Source of the DNA: an uncultured Clostridia bacterium
Lineage (GTDB): Bacteria; Bacillota; Clostridia; Christensenellales; Borkfalkiaceae
Direction of reading: 5' to 3'
DNA length: 42,044 nucleotides
Assembly (NCBI GenBank): GCA_944363555.1
Contig: CALVUL010000033.1
Coordinates: forward strand, 1-42,044
Shown here: in pieces, positions 1 to 7,621 of the stretch
How positions within the stretch are numbered: the first letter of the stretch is position 1
Layout of the letters: each line of letters opens with the position of its first letter
Program-made: the position numbers and the translations under genes
The notes under the pieces: generated by a model
The model's input: only the letters and a program-made list of their open reading frames with translations
Database searches by the model: none
What the model was told of the DNA's origin: nothing

Positions 1-180
1 AATAGTATTATATTCTGCACGCTGCATTAAATGTTAAAATTATACAAAAAATTTTTACGATTTTCAAAGAAAAAACGCACAAAAGAAAATTGCAAAAAAT
101 CGAAAAAACAACACGCCGCCGAACCCCTTCGCAAAAGCCGCCGCCCTTTTCATGCCGCGCGCAAAAACCGCCCCGTCGGC
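1..180. other. AT-rich intergenic start of window
   Basis: No gene could be supported here. The left part is A/T-rich and the right part C/G/A-rich. The short open frames on either strand have no ribosome site and look like low-complexity translations. It may be the far end of an intergenic region whose other flank lies outside the window. Confidence 0.5.
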
Positions 181-210
181 AAAAAAGCCCCGAAATCATT
201 CGGAGCTTTT
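181..210 (-). terminator. Terminator of the toxin-antitoxin operon
   Basis: On the minus strand AAAAGCTCCGAA pairs with TTCGGGGCTTTT (12 bp, one G-T pair) around a 4-base loop and is followed by a run of T. It begins three bases after the toxin stop codon, so it fits as the operon's intrinsic terminator. Confidence 0.75.
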
Positions 211-212
211 CG

Positions 213-488
213 TTAAAACAAATCGGAATGCGTGCCCGTTCGCAGCAGATAGAGCATAAGTTCCTGCTCCTCGATACTGTAAACGAGCAGCCAATCGGGC
301 GCGATATGGCACTCTCTGAATCCGATAAAGTTGCCCGTGAGCGCGTGATCTTTGTTTTTTTCCGGCAGGGGGATCCCCGCCGCGAGTTTGCGGATCACGT
401 CGTCGAGCAGTTCGATCTTAAAACCGCGTTTCATTGCGAGTTTATAGTCTTTGCGGAATCTGTTGGTCGCCTCTATTCTATACTTCAT
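213..488 (-). CDS. RelE/YafQ-family toxin of a type II toxin-antitoxin module
   Basis: This 91-residue protein resembles the YafQ branch of the RelE/ParE superfamily, whose members are ribosome-associated mRNA endonucleases. Visible family features are a basic N-terminal helix (RFRKDYKLAMKRG), a central HALTGNFIGFRECHI block matching the usual H-x-L-x-G-x-[FWY]-x-G-x-R-x-C-H pattern, a DWLLVY strand and a C-terminal LLRTGTHSDLF. The H, D and terminal TGTHSDLF residues correspond to the positions used for RNA cleavage in YafQ-type toxins. The gene overlaps the end of the upstream antitoxin gene by 11 bases, so the two are probably translationally coupled. Length is normal and no damage is seen. 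Function is inferred from the family and from the pair arrangement. Confidence 0.9.
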   Translation of the reverse strand: MKYRIEATNRFRKDYKLAMKRGFKIELLDDVIRKLAAGIPLPEKNKDHALTGNFIGFRECHIAPDWLLVYSIEEQELMLYLLRTGTHSDLF

Positions 489-771
489 CGCCGCCAGCCT
501 TCAGATCCGCAAGGAGATCTTCCACATTGTCGAAGATCTTCGCGCTCTTCTTTTTCGCTTTCATCTGTTTCAGCTCTTCGAGCGCCGCCAGCGTTTCCGC
601 GTTAGGCTTATCGAGATGCAGATCGAAAGGGATGCCCCGCTCGCGCACGACCTGTTTCAAAAACATCGTAACGGCGGTCGTCATCGTCAGCCCGAACTCG
701 TCGAACACGGCTTCCGCGTCGTTTTTGAGCGAACGATCCACGCGGATATTGAGATTGTTAAATTCAGCCAT
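478..771 (-). CDS. RelB/DinJ-family antitoxin
   Basis: This is a 97-residue antitoxin counted from the ATG at 771. The N-terminus (NLNIRVDRSLKNDAEAVFDE) is the ribbon-helix-helix DNA-binding segment typical of RelB/DinJ, followed by the conserved LTMTTAVTMFLKQVVRERGIPF stretch in two halves around residues 28-50. The C-terminal part is charged (KQMKAKKKSAKIF) and would wrap the toxin. A GTG in the same frame nine bases upstream is less likely as start because it abuts the AGGAGG. From the ATG that ribosome site has 8-base spacing. Antitoxins of this type usually repress their own promoter together with the toxin. The promoter lies just upstream at 792-820. Confidence 0.92.
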   Translation of the reverse strand: MAEFNNLNIRVDRSLKNDAEAVFDEFGLTMTTAVTMFLKQVVRERGIPFDLHLDKPNAETLAALEELKQMKAKKKSAKIFDNVEDLLADLKAGGDEV

Positions 772-791
772 GGCTTTCACCTCCTGATTAT

Positions 792-820
792 ATTTTAAAG
801 CATATTATGTCGTTTGTCAA
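792..820 (-). promoter_or_regulatory. Sigma-A promoter of the toxin-antitoxin operon
   Basis: On the minus strand a perfect -35 box TTGACA (815-820) is followed by a 17-base spacer and a -10 box TAAAAT (792-797). The ATG of the antitoxin is about 20 bases further on. The hexamer ACATAA occurs twice around the -35 box and could be part of an autoregulatory site. Confidence 0.7.
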
Positions 821-872
821 CGGTTATGTGAAAAATTTCGTAAAATATGCGCAAATTAAACTAATTTTTTTG

Positions 873-899
873 TACAATGTAGGAAAATCCTACATTGTA
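873..899. repeat. Perfect 12-bp inverted repeat with 3-base spacer
   Basis: The arm TACAATGTAGGA (873-884), spacer AAA and the exact reverse complement of the arm (888-899) form a perfect palindrome. There is no T-run after either arm, so it is not an ordinary terminator. It sits between the leftward toxin-antitoxin promoter and a rightward TATACT box at 933-938, as an operator would. Each arm contains TACAATGTA, which resembles the TACA-TGTA core of BlaI/CopY-type sites. That link is only suggestive. Confidence 0.7.
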
Positions 900-964
900 A
901 AACGCTATTAAGTCAAAGTTAAAAAAATCCGTTATACTATTCCCGAACATAAATCGGGGTAAAT

Positions 965-1200
965 ATGGCGGATTTTATTTTAGAGCGGGTATACGCCGCG
1001 CTGCGGGAACTGGAAAAAATCATCGGGTTTATGGAAGGCGAAAACGCGCGCGGGTTTCCGGACAGTACCCGTTCCGGAGAACGACGCAGCAGGTCTATAT
1101 CGACGCGCAGGATGAGTACATACAGAGCAAAATCCCGCAGATTTTCGGCGCATTTTCCGATCTGACACCCGAAAGCGAAGAAAAAAACGTAAGTAAATCA
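965..1200 (+). pseudogene. Decayed small gene with a probable frameshift
   Basis: An ATG at 965 opens a frame reading MADFILERVYAALRELEKII and about 20 more helix-like residues, then becomes Arg/Ser-rich and meaningless. From about position 1080 a different plus-strand frame reads like protein (QQVYIDAQDEYIQSKIPQIF and an acidic continuation to about 1195). Joining the two frames by a single indel near 1050-1085 gives a plausible soluble protein of about 80 residues. A TATACT -10 box lies at 933-938, but the ribosome site (GGGG) is weak. I do not recognise the family. The second frame has no stop until 1320, inside the tRNA terminator hairpin, so its true end is unclear. Confidence 0.35.
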
Positions 1201-1291
1201 ATGATAAACAAGCGTTTTTTTGACACCTTTTTCAGACACCGCGGCAAAATAAAATTTTCGCGTTTGACCACTTCGGGGGGAAAAATGTATA

Positions 1292-1336
1292 AAAAAACGC
1301 GGTTTCCCGTGAAAATCTGACGAAAAACCGCGTTTT
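1292..1336 (-). terminator. Terminator after tRNA-Pro
   Basis: AAAACGCGGTTT and AAACCGCGTTTT form an inverted repeat (about 1294-1305 and 1325-1336). On the minus strand it starts directly after the encoded CCA of the tRNA and ends in a run of seven T. Confidence 0.75.
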
Positions 1337-1413
1337 TGGTCGGAGTGAAAAGATTTGAACTTTCGACCTCTTGAACCCCATTCAAGCGCGCTACCAAACT
1401 GCGCTACACCCCG
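1337..1413 (-). tRNA. tRNA-Pro, anticodon GGG
   Basis: The minus strand folds as a 77-base cloverleaf. The acceptor stem pairs CGGGGTG with CACTCCG (one G-T pair), followed by discriminator A and an encoded CCA. The D arm has the GCGC stem and TTGGTA loop. The anticodon stem is CTTGA/TCAAG with loop ATGGGGT, giving anticodon GGG, which reads CCC/CCT proline codons. The T arm is GAAAG-TTCAAAT-CTTTT. A consensus promoter and a terminator flank it, so it is a single-gene unit. Confidence 0.93.
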
Positions 1414-1427
1414 TTCGATCTTTACTT

Positions 1428-1456
1428 ATTATAATCGCTCCAAAGAATTTTGTCAA
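1428..1456 (-). promoter_or_regulatory. Consensus sigma-A promoter of tRNA-Pro
   Basis: On the minus strand TTGACA (1451-1456), a 17-base spacer and TATAAT (1428-1433) match the consensus at all twelve positions. Transcription would begin about 7-10 bases before the mature tRNA 5' end at 1413. Confidence 0.9.
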
Positions 1457-1476
1457 CCTTTATTGAGGGATTTCGC

Positions 1477-1505
1477 TTTATTTTTTGTAAAATTTATAAT
1501 ATAAT
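1477..1505 (+). promoter_or_regulatory. Possible promoter of the GNAT gene
   Basis: Two overlapping perfect -10 boxes (TATAAT at 1495-1500 and 1500-1505) stand about 30 bases before the gene. The best -35 for the second is only TTTATT (1477-1482) at 17-base spacing, so this is a weak or activator-dependent call. Confidence 0.4.
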
Positions 1506-1532
1506 AATGTAAACCGTTACAGGAGGACGACG

Positions 1533-2111
1533 ATGCGGCATACCGGCACGATCGCTTTGGAAACCGAAAGACTGATTCTCAGGCGTTTTACCGCCGAGGA
1601 CGCCGCGCCGATGTTTGAAAACTGGGCGGCGGATCCGGACGTTACGAAATATCTTCCGTGGAAGGAATATTCCCGCGCGGACGACGTGCGCGCTTACCTA
1701 AAAGGACTCGAAGAAAAATACCTTTCCCCCGACTTTTACGATTGGTGCATCGTGTGGAAGGAAAACGGAGAGCCGATCGGCTCCGCGGGCGCGGTTTCCG
1801 TGAACGACAGGCTTCGTTCCTTTTCCGTCGGCTATTGTCTGTCGAAAAAATATTGGGGCCGCGGCATAATTCCCGAAGCGGTAAACGCCGTTTTAAAACA
1901 CTTTTTTGAAACCGTCGGCGCGGCGCGGGTCTCGGGCGCGCATTTTGTCGATAACCCGAAATCCGGAAGAGTTCTCGCCAAATGCGGGTTTAAAGAAGAA
2001 GGGCTGCTGCGCAAAAACGCCCTCGATAACGCCGGCAATTTTGTCGACGTGAAATTATACGCCCTGACGGACGACGACTATTTTTCCTCAAAAAACAATA
2101 AAAACCGTTGA
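1533..2111 (+). CDS. GNAT-family N-acetyltransferase (RimJ/RimL-like)
   Basis: This 192-residue protein has the layout of the Acetyltransf_3 branch, which includes the ribosomal-protein acetyltransferases RimJ/RimL and related small-molecule or protein N-acetyltransferases that use acetyl-CoA. The start ETERLILRRFTAEDA is the family's classic first strand and helix. The acetyl-CoA pyrophosphate loop is visible as KYWGRGIIPEAV at about residues 108-119, and VDNPKSGRVLAKCGFKEEG near residue 140-160 is the conserved C-terminal block. The ATG is preceded by AGGAGG at about 8-base spacing, which fixes the start. The acceptor cannot be read from the sequence. The next gene, on the same strand, has its own promoter, so this is probably a single-gene unit. 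Confidence 0.9.
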   Translation: MRHTGTIALETERLILRRFTAEDAAPMFENWAADPDVTKYLPWKEYSRADDVRAYLKGLEEKYLSPDFYDWCIVWKENGEPIGSAGAVSVNDRLRSFSVGYCLSKKYWGRGIIPEAVNAVLKHFFETVGAARVSGAHFVDNPKSGRVLAKCGFKEEGLLRKNALDNAGNFVDVKLYALTDDDYFSSKNNKNR

Positions 2112-2168
2112 CGGGCGCCCCAAAAAGCGCAAAAAACCCGAATTTTCAGACTTTTTTATGCAAAATCA

Positions 2169-2197
2169 TTGAAATTTCCTTAAAACGATGATATACT
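2169..2197 (+). promoter_or_regulatory. Sigma-A promoter of the AraC-type regulator
   Basis: TTGAAA (2169-2174), a 17-base spacer and TATACT (2192-2197) form a good sigma-A promoter. It leaves a leader of about 70 bases before the annotated start at 2275. Confidence 0.65.
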
Positions 2198-2274
2198 ATA
2201 ATCGTTGGATTTAATTATAAAATCATTAAAGCGCAACGGAATTTTACCAATCGATGTTTATTCGGGCATAAAAA

Positions 2275-3054
2275 ATGATAGTAACGAACGTCAGAAAAAA
2301 GAGTTTAACCAAACACGGGGTCCGATATACCAATATGAAGGGAACGGGCGAATACAATTTTATCCATCTTTTCGACCCTGTCACGATTCTCGTCAACGGC
2401 ACGAACGTTACCACAAAACGCAACGCGATCCTCATCTACGGACCGCAGTCCCCGCAAGCCATGGACTGCAATATGGGGGACGTGTATTTCGAACGCTTTT
2501 CCTTTACGGGCGATTCCGTAGAACAATTGCTCGATCTTTACGGACTTTCCTCCGATAAAATCTATTACCCTTCCGAATCCTGTACGAAAGACATCCTCCG
2601 CCTTTTCGAATGTATCGACGACGAATTCTTCCGCCCCCGCAAATTCGCGGGAAACGCGGTGCGCATTTATGCGGAACAGATCTTTCTGAGCCTTTGCAGG
2701 GACGTGAACAGCGATTCCCCCGAATACAACGACAAAATCATAAATACTTTCTGCGAGATCCGCAAAGCCATCTATTCGCATCCGCAAAAAGACTGGAATG
2801 TGGACGATATGGCGCAGGCCGCCAACCTCAACAAGGCGCGCTTTTTCGAACTTTATAAAAAACTCTTCGGCATCTCCCCCATTCAGGACATCATTTCGCT
2901 GCGCATACGCATCGCAAAGACCCTTTTGGGCACCCATCGGTATACCGTGGCGGAAGTTGCCGAGATAACGGGCTATCAGAACGTGTTCCATTTCATACGG
3001 CAATTCAAAAAGCACACAAACATCACGCCGAAACAGTTTGAAAAGCAAAATTAA
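2275..3054 (+). CDS. AraC/XylS-family transcriptional regulator
   Basis: This is a 259-residue regulator. The C-terminal ~100 residues carry two helix-turn-helix units: WNVDDMAQAANLNKARFFEL (about 169-188), then the typical linker GISPIQDIISLRIRIAKTLL, and the second unit YTVAEVAEITGYQNVFHFIR ending in the signature FKKHTNITPKQF. The N-terminal ~150 residues are a divergent cupin-like sensor domain whose ligand cannot be read. The ATG at 2275 has no clear ribosome site, and a second ATG at 2335 is an alternative start that would remove 20 residues. The gene converges on the esterase/alpha-galactosidase pair and may control it, as AraC proteins often sit beside the glycan genes they regulate. 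That is inference from position only. Confidence 0.9.
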   Translation: MIVTNVRKKSLTKHGVRYTNMKGTGEYNFIHLFDPVTILVNGTNVTTKRNAILIYGPQSPQAMDCNMGDVYFERFSFTGDSVEQLLDLYGLSSDKIYYPSESCTKDILRLFECIDDEFFRPRKFAGNAVRIYAEQIFLSLCRDVNSDSPEYNDKIINTFCEIRKAIYSHPQKDWNVDDMAQAANLNKARFFELYKKLFGISPIQDIISLRIRIAKTLLGTHRYTVAEVAEITGYQNVFHFIRQFKKHTNITPKQFEKQN

Positions 3055-3067
3055 CGTATAAATCAAG

Positions 3068-3104
3068 GCGCCGCCGCGCGGTTTTCCGCGCGGCGGCGCT
3101 TTTT
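3068..3104 (+). terminator. Strong terminator after the AraC-type gene
   Basis: A 14-bp perfect GC stem (GCGCCGCCGCGCGG and its complement) with loop TTTT is followed by five T. It lies between two convergent genes. Confidence 0.9.
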
Positions 3105-3117
3105 CGTTGCCACGTTT

Positions 3118-4170
3118 TCAGCGCAGGATCCGATCCAGCGCCCTGCCGATCGCCAGCGACATCCTGTAAAATCCGTAATCGGTGGGATGGCAGCCGTCCA
3201 CTTCGCAGTTCATCCATTCTTTGCCGAAAAGGCTTTTCCCGTGGACGAAATACACCTTATCCCCCGCCGCCAGCGCTTTTTTGTAAGTTTCGCGGATGAT
3301 CTTCAGCCGTTCGGGCGCGTCGGGATCCCGATAATAATTCGGTTTTGATACGAATACGACGGGCGTATCGGGGCGCTGTTTCCGATACCGCTCGTAAAAT
3401 TTACAATGCGTTTCCCGCAAAAAAGCCGCACTCGGCGCGTTATGATCGTAATCGATCACCAGCGCGCTGCAATCGAGGGTTGCGAGGTAATCCGCCATGC
3501 GCTCTTCCCCTTTGGCGTTGCCGCTGAAGCCGAGATTGATGAAATCGACGTTGTTGCGTTTACAGATAAAGCCCTGATAATCGGTATCCGCCCGACTGGC
3601 GCATCCCCCCTGCGTGATGGAAGAACCGTAATAGACAACGGGTTTGATCGGGCGATAAGGCGCGCCTTTTCCGACGCGCGCGCCGGCGACGAACCCGAGG
3701 GCGAGATCGTTTACGTCGTTATACAGGGGGAAATAGATCGTATAATTGCGCATCCCCTTTCCCGCAAGGGGCACGGTGCGGACAAATCCCGTCTCCTCCG
3801 AAAAATCGGGAAAGAGCGAACAGAGGAATATCTCCCCCTTTTCCGTGTTTTCGCAAAGGGCAAACCCGCCGCTGCCCGAAAGCGGCATGTGCGTCATCTT
3901 GTTCAAAACGCCGTATTTCGCGGCAAGGGTGAGGTGCGCCGAATCCGTGGAAAACCTGACGCGCCCGCCGGAAGTGTTGCGGCACAGCACGCCGACGCCC
4001 GAATTCACCTCGTCGGCAATCTTTTGCGGCATGCGCAGAAAACGGCGGTCTTTTTCTTCGTAAAACACGCCGTAAAGGGAAAAAGGCGGCTCGGTTACGC
4101 CGTAAAAGACGGTGCCTTCCGGCACGGCGGCGTTTTGCAGAAAGTTTTTATCGATTTTTCTGATATCCAC
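3118..4170 (-). CDS. SGNH/GDSL-family hydrolase (probable carbohydrate esterase)
   Basis: This 350-residue enzyme has a beta-rich N-terminal half (about 20-160) and a C-terminal SGNH fold. Block I reads YYGSSITQGG with the nucleophile probably Ser184. GFSGNAKGE near 214 is the second block, YDHNAP near 241 carries the block III Asn, and DGCHPTDYG gives the catalytic pair Asp325 and His328. This two-part build resembles the Lipase_GDSL_3 group, often encoded in glycan-degradation loci, where such enzymes remove acetyl groups from sugars. No signal peptide is seen, so it should act in the cytoplasm. The ATG has GGAG upstream and overlaps the end of the alpha-galactosidase gene by 23 bases, indicating translational coupling. 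The exact ester substrate is unknown. Confidence 0.88.
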   Translation of the reverse strand: MDIRKIDKNFLQNAAVPEGTVFYGVTEPPFSLYGVFYEEKDRRFLRMPQKIADEVNSGVGVLCRNTSGGRVRFSTDSAHLTLAAKYGVLNKMTHMPLSGSGGFALCENTEKGEIFLCSLFPDFSEETGFVRTVPLAGKGMRNYTIYFPLYNDVNDLALGFVAGARVGKGAPYRPIKPVVYYGSSITQGGCASRADTDYQGFICKRNNVDFINLGFSGNAKGEERMADYLATLDCSALVIDYDHNAPSAAFLRETHCKFYERYRKQRPDTPVVFVSKPNYYRDPDAPERLKIIRETYKKALAAGDKVYFVHGKSLFGKEWMNCEVDGCHPTDYGFYRMSLAIGRALDRILR

Positions 4171-6082
4171 GGTTTTTCTCCTTTAACGCTTTGTATCGGA
4201 ACAGCGCCGACGATCGGCGATTTTTCAATACGACGGTAAAGCCTTCGCTGTTCAATATTTTTCCGCTGTAAACGAATTTTTCCTTGGTATCGGAGTTGAA
4301 AAATTCGTAAGACGCATCGTCCTTCAATCCGCCGAGATACACCGTCGCGCTGTCTTGCAGCGCATTGGGCCGGCGGAACGCCTCTACGACGCCTTCCTCC
4401 GTTTCGGAATCGTGAAACTGCCAACCGGACCATGCGTACGAATCGAGAGGCGCGCCGAATACAGGATAAAAGTCCTTTGCAAAAAGATGGCGGACGGACT
4501 TATATTCGTCGAGCAGAAAACGCACCGTATCAAAATCGTAAGGCGCCGTTCCGAAGGCTTCGTAACCGAGAAAATTGCTTGCCAAAGCCGCACCGTGACA
4601 GCTGCGGAACTTATAGACGTCGTCGACAAAACGCGATGTGCCGCAGCCGTGATAAGGCACCCATGCGGAAAGCCCGACCTGCTGATTCTGCGCGTAATCG
4701 GCGTTGAAATCGAAATCGCAGTTGGTATCGCTGCGCCAGAGCGGAATGGAGCGGGAACACATTTCGATGTCGATACGATTGCCCCCTGAGGCGCAGTTAT
4801 CGATGACGAGATGAGGAAAACGCGCCCGCAACGTATCGAGAATTTCGTAAAGCGCTGTGATATAGCGAATTTGCGTGATCCCCTTTCTCCCCTCTTCGTC
4901 CGCCTCGTCCCAAAACGGAAGAGGGTCGAAATTGAAGTCCTGCCGATAGCAGGATAACCCGAGTTCCTCGATATAGCGGGAAATCGTTTCCAACATGAAC
5001 TCTTTCACTTCGTCCTTTGCGAGATTCAGGAGGGAATTCCAACTATCCGCCTTGCATTCAAGCACCATTTCCCTGTGGTTTTTATAAAATTCGGAACATT
5101 TGCAGACCCGCTCCGGCTCAAACCACAAAAGCCCTTTCATTCCCTTTTCTTTCGCAAGCGAGAAAACGTCTTTCAATCCCCCCGGATGCACGCGGCGGTT
5201 CACTTGCCAGTCGCCGGTATAATTTCCCCATTTACCGACAAATTCGTCGGGACAATACTCTTCATAATTTCCGTACCAGCCCGCGTCCACCCAAAAATAT
5301 TCGAAACCGAGTTTTTCCGCATCGGCTTTTTGTATCTGCTGTTTTAAGAACTCGCTCTTTGCCCCGCCCCAAGTTTGCATGGAGAGGGGCGGATTACCGA
5401 GTTTTTCGTTCGGATATACGGAAAAGTGCTCAACCATAACGCGGCGGAAAGCGTTATGCGCAGCCGCCGTGCCGTTGTCATACGGCAAAAGCAAAACGGA
5501 AGCCGTACGGATTTTTTCCTTCGGTTTCAGGTAAAAAGAAAGCCCGTCCACCCCCGCGCGGATATGAATATTTTCACCTTCCTTCTGAAAATGCGCGAAC
5601 CACTGCCCCGTCCAGCCGACGGCGAGCAGCACACCGCGCCCCATTCCGTTATCGGCTTCGAAAAAAGGCGCGATATTGCGGCAGGAACGGCCGCCGGTCG
5701 GCGTAAAATGATTTCCTCCTGCATAGAGCGGCTCGCCGACGTGCTCGTATTCCGGCATATTAAGGACCGCGCCGCGGGTATAGATCAATTTGGAAACGCC
5801 GGATTTTGAAACGTCGTGATAACCTGCCGGCAGAAATTCGTCCGCAAAACCAAGCGGTACGATTTCGTCGATATCGCAGATCTCGGAAAGCACACTGCTG
5901 TTTTTTCCGCCGGTATTTTCAAAACGCAGCAGCGAATACGCCGCGCCGTTTTCAAAGCGTTTTTCCGTCTGTGCGATGCGCAGATTTCCGTATGCGTAAA
6001 CCGTTTCCCCGCCCTGTGAAAAAACGACGGCGAGGTCGGCTTTCGCAACGGGCCTCCCGTCGCAGCGAAAAGAAAAATTCAT
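4148..6082 (-). CDS. GH36-type alpha-galactosidase
   Basis: This 644-residue enzyme belongs to glycoside hydrolase clan GH-D, family 36. It would release terminal alpha-galactose from raffinose-type oligosaccharides or galactosides. After a beta-sandwich N-terminus (1-230) comes the TIM barrel with YFWVDAGWYG (262-271), LLWFEPERV (318-326), the likely nucleophile Asp382 in YRQDFNFDP, DNCASGGNRIDIEM (428-441), and the probable acid/base Asp452 in LWRSDTNCD. It is somewhat shorter than the usual ~720 residues, mainly at the ends. There is no signal peptide, so imported oligosaccharides are the likely substrate, although no transporter is encoded here. It is the first gene of a two-gene operon with the SGNH esterase, behind a TTGCAA/TATAAT promoter. 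Confidence 0.93.
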   Translation of the reverse strand: MNFSFRCDGRPVAKADLAVVFSQGGETVYAYGNLRIAQTEKRFENGAAYSLLRFENTGGKNSSVLSEICDIDEIVPLGFADEFLPAGYHDVSKSGVSKLIYTRGAVLNMPEYEHVGEPLYAGGNHFTPTGGRSCRNIAPFFEADNGMGRGVLLAVGWTGQWFAHFQKEGENIHIRAGVDGLSFYLKPKEKIRTASVLLLPYDNGTAAAHNAFRRVMVEHFSVYPNEKLGNPPLSMQTWGGAKSEFLKQQIQKADAEKLGFEYFWVDAGWYGNYEEYCPDEFVGKWGNYTGDWQVNRRVHPGGLKDVFSLAKEKGMKGLLWFEPERVCKCSEFYKNHREMVLECKADSWNSLLNLAKDEVKEFMLETISRYIEELGLSCYRQDFNFDPLPFWDEADEEGRKGITQIRYITALYEILDTLRARFPHLVIDNCASGGNRIDIEMCSRSIPLWRSDTNCDFDFNADYAQNQQVGLSAWVPYHGCGTSRFVDDVYKFRSCHGAALASNFLGYEAFGTAPYDFDTVRFLLDEYKSVRHLFAKDFYPVFGAPLDSYAWSGWQFHDSETEEGVVEAFRRPNALQDSATVYLGGLKDDASYEFFNSDTKEKFVYSGKILNSEGFTVVLKNRRSSALFRYKALKEKNRGYQKNR

Positions 6083-6114
6083 GCATTTTCTCCCTGTTTT
6101 TCTCCGTTGCCACC

Positions 6115-6143
6115 ATTATATAACAGCCGCGCGCAAATTGCAA
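6115..6143 (-). promoter_or_regulatory. Promoter of the alpha-galactosidase/esterase operon
   Basis: On the minus strand TTGCAA (6138-6143), a 17-base spacer and a perfect TATAAT (6115-6120) precede the gene by about 33 bases. No clear operator repeat for an AraC-type protein was found around it. Confidence 0.7.
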
Positions 6144-6180
6144 TGCTTTTTAAAAATTTTTCCGCGGGATTTTAAAATGC

Positions 6181-6205
6181 AAAAAGCACGGCGAAGCGTG
6201 CTTTT
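6181..6205 (-). terminator. Terminator of the prmC-prfA-aminotransferase-citrate synthase operon
   Basis: AAAAGCACG and CGTGCTTTT form a 9-bp stem with a 6-base loop, followed on the minus strand by further T residues. It lies 16 bases beyond the last stop codon of the operon. Confidence 0.8.
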
Positions 6206-6220
6206 CGATAGCGGTATATT

Positions 6221-7612
6221 TTACTGCCCCCAGATGAGCAGCTGTTTGTGAAAATCTTTATCCACCATCATGACCATGCCGTCGAGTTCCTCGTCGCCGA
6301 GAACGCTGCAGCGACCGTCCTCATACTGTTTATCGATCATTTCCTTGATCTTCGCCACGACGGGTTCGGTCTTTGCGATCTTGTGTTCCTCGGGCAGATC
6401 GTAATATTCGTTGATCCAATAAGCGATGCCCGCAAGCCCGCTGGCGTTGTTGATGGAAACGTGCATCGGGCGGTTCAGTATCTTTTTCGTATCGAAAATA
6501 TTGTAAATTTCCTCGTCTTTCAGCATGCCGTCGGCGTGAATGCCCGCGCGGGTGGAATTAAAACTCCTGCCGACGAAGGGCGTGCGCGGCGGGATCACAT
6601 AGCCGATCTCCTTTTCGAAATATTCGGCGATGTCGGTAATGGCGGTGAAATCCATCCCGTCGTTGGTGCCGCGGATGGATTCGTATTCGATCGCCATCGC
6701 TTAGAGCGGGCAGTTGCCCGTCCTTGCGCCGATGCCGAGCAACGAACAGTTGATGGCGGCGCATCCGTACAGCCACGCGGTTGTGGCGTTGGTAACCACC
6801 TTGTAAAAATCGTTATGCCCGTGCCATTCCAAAAGTTCGGAAGGCACGCCGGAATAATAATTCAGCCCGTAGATGATGCCCTGTACGCTCCGCGGCAGCG
6901 CGCTGCCGGGATAGGTTACGCCGAAGCCCATGGTATCGCAGGCGCGGATCTTGATGGGGATGCCGCTTTCCTTGGAAAGGCGCATCAATTCGGACGCGAA
7001 CGGCACGACGAAACCGTAGAAGTCCGCGCGGGTGATGTCCTCGAAATGGCAGCGGGGCCTTACCCCCGCGTCCAGCGCGTCCTTGACGATGCCGAGGTAT
7101 TTATCGAGCGCCTGCCTGCGCGTTAAATTCATCTTTTTGAAAATGTGGTAATCCGAACAACTCACCAGAACGCCCGTTTCCCTGATGTTCATCTGTTTGA
7201 TGAGTTCGAAATCCTTCTTGTTGGCGCGGATCCAGCTGGTAACTTCCGGAAATTCCAGTCCGAGTTCCATACATGCTTCCGCCGCCTTCCTGTCCTTTTC
7301 GGAGTACAGGAAAAATTCCGACTGTCTGATCAGCCCTTTCGGCCCGCCGAGGCGGGACATCAGTTTGAACAGATCCACGATCTGTTTCACCGTAAACGGC
7401 GAAGTGGATTGCTGCCCGTCGCGGAAAGTGGTATCCGTGATCCAGATCTCCGAAGGCGGATTCATCGGCACGTTGCGGAAGTTGAAGATGACTTTCGGAA
7501 CGCCGGTATATTCGAACATATCCCTGAAAAGCTGGGGTTCGGCGACGTCCTGCAATTCGTATTCGTAGGTTTTTTCCTGCAAAACGTTCTTGTTTTTGTT
7601 GAATTCTATCAT
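6221..7612 (-). pseudogene. Re-citrate synthase-like gene interrupted by an in-frame TAA
   Basis: The frame is open for 464 codons except for a single TAA at 6701-6703. The left part (303 residues) begins with the HMGL/isopropylmalate-synthase TIM barrel: ITDTTFRDGQQ metal and substrate motif, RQSEFFLYS, SCSDYHIF, and EWHGHNDFYKV with the metal His pair. It then reads LLGIGARTGNCPL-stop-AMAIEY. Homologues in this superfamily have Glu at the interrupted position, so one GAA-to-TAA change explains it. The rest (158 residues) carries the RAGIHADG block and the C-terminal domain. The sequence resembles the anaerobic Re-face citrate synthase described in Clostridium kluyveri more than LeuA or NifV, from memory of that family. 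An ATG at 6697 (four bases past the TAA) could allow re-initiation. It follows the aminotransferase by 9 bases with AAGGAG. Confidence 0.8.
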
Positions 7613-7621
7613 AACGCTCCT

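Noticed and set aside
8-199. Short open frame on the minus strand at the left edge
   Set aside because: No ribosome site, low-complexity Cys/Phe/Arg composition, and it lies across the terminator of the toxin-antitoxin operon.
1337-1413. tRNA-Pro as an attachment site for an integrated element
   Set aside because: No copy of the tRNA 3' end was seen nearby and there is no integrase or phage gene in the window.
2205-2558. A 117-codon frame with a TTG start overlapping the AraC-type gene
   Set aside because: No ribosome site, and its second half is an out-of-frame read of the AraC gene.
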